Positions 61,001-64,000 of a stretch of 64,000 nucleotides of DNA are shown here, one piece after another. A model generated the notes under the pieces. That model saw only the letters and a program-made list of their open reading frames with translations. It made no database searches and was not told the DNA's origin. Each line of letters begins with the position of its first letter. The stretch's first letter is position 1. The DNA is taken from positions 434,001-498,000 of the forward strand of contig JAQGEQ010000270.1 of NCBI GenBank assembly GCA_034620365.1. Direction: 5' to 3'. Source of the stretch: Pegea sp. RAD2-039 (Eukaryota; Chordata; Thaliacea; Salpida; Salpidae). Made by a program: the position numbers and the translations under genes.

Positions 61001-62633
61001 TAACAAATAGTTTTGCTTATAGATGGAATTGTTGGAGCTACAATTTCTCTACTTTTATGCAATTTCTAATAAATATCTGACGCTAGTTCTATTCTTTTGC
61101 AAGCTACTAAACAAATCTAAGATAATCAAACAATTAAAAAAGTATTTTTTACTTTTTGTCCATCTGTCTCTCCCTTTACAAAATGTTCTGGCCAAACATC
61201 AGGAGTTAATATATCTTCTACATAAGAGTCTAATGTTATTCTTGGAACCTCATCACTTTCACTAGCAAATTCTTCATCACTTTCACTGCCGCGTTGTCTT
61301 TTATGAGGTGGACTATTTTCACTTTCACTTAGCGCTTCTTCTTCTTCAATAAGCTTCATAATCATAAGGGCTGTGAACGTTTTAGTGATACTCGCAATGC
61401 AAGTAACCATATTTTCATTTGCAAGTGTCTCGTTTTCTCTATCTTGGAAACCGAATGCTGTAATAAAACAATTTTTTTATAAATACATTTTTGTATGTTG
61501 AGATATTAAGCAAAGTTGTCAGCAACACCTATAAAGCGTTTTTAAAAGCAATTTATTTTATTTATTGTAGGTTTTGATAGATTAAAAGAAATTATATTTA
61601 CTAATTAACTGTTTAAGACCTTTCACATTTGAAAAGTAGTCAGTTGAAAACGGATGCAAACATTTTTGTTGTATAAAAGATGATGTGTCTTACTGAGTCT
61701 TTCTCAAGTATTTAATGTTTGTTTATATAAGTTTTAAACAGAAGTTTGAAGATTTGATAAAGGAATTGTAAATTTCAAACTAGTTTTTATATTCCGTAGA
61801 AATTATTGCTTCAGAAAAAGTCTTTCAAGTATGGAGGTTAATTGTAGAAAAGACGTTGATAAATTATTTAACGTCGTTAAAACCATATTTCACATTATTG
61901 TTGTACTCTTCTATATTTTCAGTCAAACAATTTTTTCTACTAAAAAGATTATAAAAAAAAGAGAACCTATCTAATGAATAGCCAGATATCAAAAAGCATT
62001 CATTTAGACAAAATTGCTCAAATATTTCCCTGACTATTTTACATCACTAAACAAACTCAAAACTTTTTGTAATGTGCTTACCTTGGTTGATAACGAGTCT
62101 ACCATTAAATGAGATTGCTATGGCAACTGTGTTGTCATGGGGATAAACTCCTTCTTCAGATGCTGTTTCTGAAAATTCTGCTTGTAATAGAGCACACAAC
62201 TTTTTTTGGAAGTTTGTACTTATCTAAAAAGATTTTTCGAAGTTTTTACTGCTGTCTTACAGAAAGCAAAATATAAAAATTTTATAAATATTAAACTTTG
62301 TTTAAATCTACTAATTTCTTATCTCTACAAACTAAAAGTTACATTATTTTTTTGTTGCTTTGGTGAATACTCAGCATCTCCATTTGTTTCTAGATAATTA
62401 TCGAACCACATGACATTTTCTTCAAACTTTGGTTCATACCTGTTTAGGTATGTCTCTCTCAGTAAGTTTAGATCTTCATTTGCTACCTCAGTAACTTTAA
62501 ACTGTATATTATTTTCCAGAAGTTTTTTACTTTTAAAATCATCATGGTAATCTTGTATCTTCTTTACAACAACAGAGTTGATTAACAAAGGTCTCAAAAA
62601 CGTTTTGACTGAGGAATGAACAAAGTTTTTCAT
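58004..62633 (-). CDS. LACTB-like serine beta-lactamase family protein, array gene H
   Basis: Exons read downward: 62633-62343, 62223-62082, 61457-61153, 60542-60368, 60207-60042, 59810-59681, 58884-58843, 58789-58649 and 58288-58004; product 558 residues. Motifs: VAIAISFNGRLVI, CIASITKTFTALM (SxxK with Ala before it, as in vertebrate LACTB), YSNYGYQLLALVYEKRTG (YxN), FSWFEAAYGLVSTTADLVKYGN, FHSGSAPGSL (HxG). It is the most diverged copy at the N-terminus: both Cys of the RPCL and FKCK blocks are replaced (RPLL, FKSK), and the region after SITK is the HKRQR/SESDEE type. The exon 1 donor (62343) and exon 8 donor (58649, GTGAAT) were chosen by phase and are the least certain joins. Intron 2 carries one copy of the 400 bp repeat. 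Confidence 0.87.
61589..61992 (+). repeat. Long near-identical repeat, copy 2 (gene H intron 2)
   Basis: About 98% identical to 50520-50922 over its whole length. It lies within intron 2 of gene H, antisense to the gene. Confidence 0.9.
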
Positions 62634-62733
62634 AGCTATAACTAAACAAATTACAAAACAATATTTACGGGTTCACACTTTTATTGGAGCTTATTCTTCT
62701 GCTCTAATATATGATTACTGAATTTTAATCGAA

Positions 62734-62741
62734 TGACGTCA
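62734..62741 (-). promoter_or_regulatory. CRE palindrome TGACGTCA upstream of gene H
   Basis: Perfect palindrome beginning 101 bases upstream of the gene H start codon; in gene orientation the context is GATTATGACGTCATTC. Confidence 0.65.
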
Positions 62742-64000
62742 TAATCAAAGATTAGCTTTAAAAAACTTCTGAACTACAATTACCAATTTTATAAAATAAA
62801 TTTTACGTAAGAATGATTCAATTTTAAAATATCAAGTTTAAGAGCAAATTTTGTTTGCTTTGTAGATTTTTCAAATTATTTGTTGTAAAAAAGTTGCATT
62901 CACTTTTTAGATGCTCACAGCGAAGAAAATATCGACCAGTCTAGAGCTATCTGTTCTGATAAGGATGTGTATCCTGGATTTATATGGCGACTTTTACTCT
63001 TCCCACCAACGTTCCATTCAAAACATCTTCTGCAGCAATTAGTCAGATTTTATTTTTAATACTGATGAACTTGTCAGAGTTAAATTGTCGAAAGCTCTCA
63101 TCTGGATACACAAACATATGTGCTTCAAAAAACCTACAACACTCTCGGTTGAATCAACTTGCTGTGGATCATGCATCATAGAAGACACCATCAACATCAT
63201 TTAACTAAAACCAATTTTATTGAAGAAAGATCACTTAACAATCTCTCTGTAAAAGCTGTAGTTAAGAATTGACGTAGTTCGTGATTGTGCCTACCAAAAG
63301 ACTACAACTTTCTTTTATTCTTCTACTCTCGCCTCTATAATTTCACTTATGCTTCATCTTTGAAGCTGGAAGCACTGTCATTACACACTTAAGTAGCTAA
63401 GCACTTCTAATCATTCATTATTTTTCAAAATTACTTAATTTTAAATGGGCATAGAAAGTTTAAGAATATAGATGGTTCATATCTTAATTTTTATTTAATC
63501 ATTTTATTTATTTGATAGAATTTCGTTTGCGACTAAGAAGCCATAAAAACTTTCCAACATTTATGAGATAAACTGAGTTTTTAAATCATACTGAAAAAGA
63601 TTCAGAATAAGGAAATGATTTTTGGTTGAATAAGGTCAAAAAGTAGTTTTGAAACATAAAGAGCCTTTGAAAGCAAATAATTTTGTATATTGATAAAGTA
63701 AAATATGAAAAATTACCAGGGCTAAACAAATGTAGCCTCATCAGGTTAAATAACAAATTTTAATCAGTAAATTTTGGAGATTGAAAGATAAGAGTTTTCA
63801 GGTTTCCTTGATCGATGTAAAAACAAACTGCTGTTCAATCAAGGTTGTGTGCGAAAAGCATGTAAATGTCATTTAATTTAGTTGGAATTTATTAAAGTTT
63901 GAATAAAAATTCCAAGATTCTCAGAATCTATTGCAAATATTAAATACAACTCTTTTCAAAATTGATAAACTTTTTATCACATCTTATTATTCGTATTTAT
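62742..64000. other. Right flank, no recognised gene
   Basis: The part from about 62930 to 63400 is less AT-rich and may be a decayed gene or repeat fragment, but no frame stays open or matches a known family. The rest is ordinary AT-rich DNA. I see no ninth array copy before the window end. Confidence 0.45.

Noticed and set aside
10616-62633. Bacterial beta-lactamase island gained by horizontal transfer, or contamination
   Set aside because: All copies have many GT-AG introns, host-like AT content and the LACTB arrangement of motifs, and they lie beside normal animal genes.
1-64000. CRISPR array, operon, riboswitch or phage attachment site
   Set aside because: The sequence is eukaryotic. 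The only short-period tandem repeats seen are microsatellites and in-frame GAA runs.

Overview
The window is AT-rich (roughly 70% A+T) nuclear DNA of an invertebrate animal. Genes have short exons with GT-AG introns, use the standard code, end in AATAAA-type signals, and are interspersed with decayed non-LTR retrotransposons and tRNA-derived SINEs. I cannot fix the phylum from the sequence; a flatworm-like or other AT-rich invertebrate genome would fit.

Left flank (1-8413). The window opens inside a TMCO4-type gene (DUF726, + strand, last eight exons in view). It converges on a complete five-exon NAE1 gene (NEDD8-activating enzyme regulatory subunit, - strand). These two are ordinary single-copy animal genes and anchor the locus.

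Array (10616-62633). The rest is a cluster of eight paralogous genes, here called A to H, each encoding a serine beta-lactamase-like protein of the LACTB type (peptidase family S12). Strands are A-, B+, C-, D+, E+, F+, G+, H-. I traced all exons by paralogue comparison. Every copy has nine exons (ten in G), correct splice phases and an uninterrupted frame of 547-602 codons, with SITK, YSN and HxG active-site motifs kept in all eight. No copy looks like a pseudogene.

The array evolves in patches. Part of exon 3, exon 5 and the end of exon 6 are almost identical between copies even at silent sites. Exon 1 is moderately conserved. Exon 4, the start of exon 6, exon 8 and the start of exon 9 are very divergent. 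In the youngest pair (F and G), exon 8 differs at about 17% of positions, nearly all amino-acid changing, between introns differing by about 1%. A TGACGTCA palindrome (or TGACGTA) lies 101-150 bp upstream of all eight start codons, so the family is probably co-regulated by a CREB/ATF-type bZIP factor. Taken together this looks like a co-regulated, gene-converting and diversifying hydrolase family; its biological role is unknown.

Between and inside the genes lie a dead CR1/jockey-like LINE (15405-16627), its 3'-tail fragments, a SINE that shares that tail, four copies of a second SINE family with tRNA-Val-like heads, an RTE-like relic, another reverse-transcriptase fragment, a pair of about 400 bp near-identical repeats, and a degenerate ARF-like GTPase fragment. 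The last 1.3 kb holds no recognisable gene.
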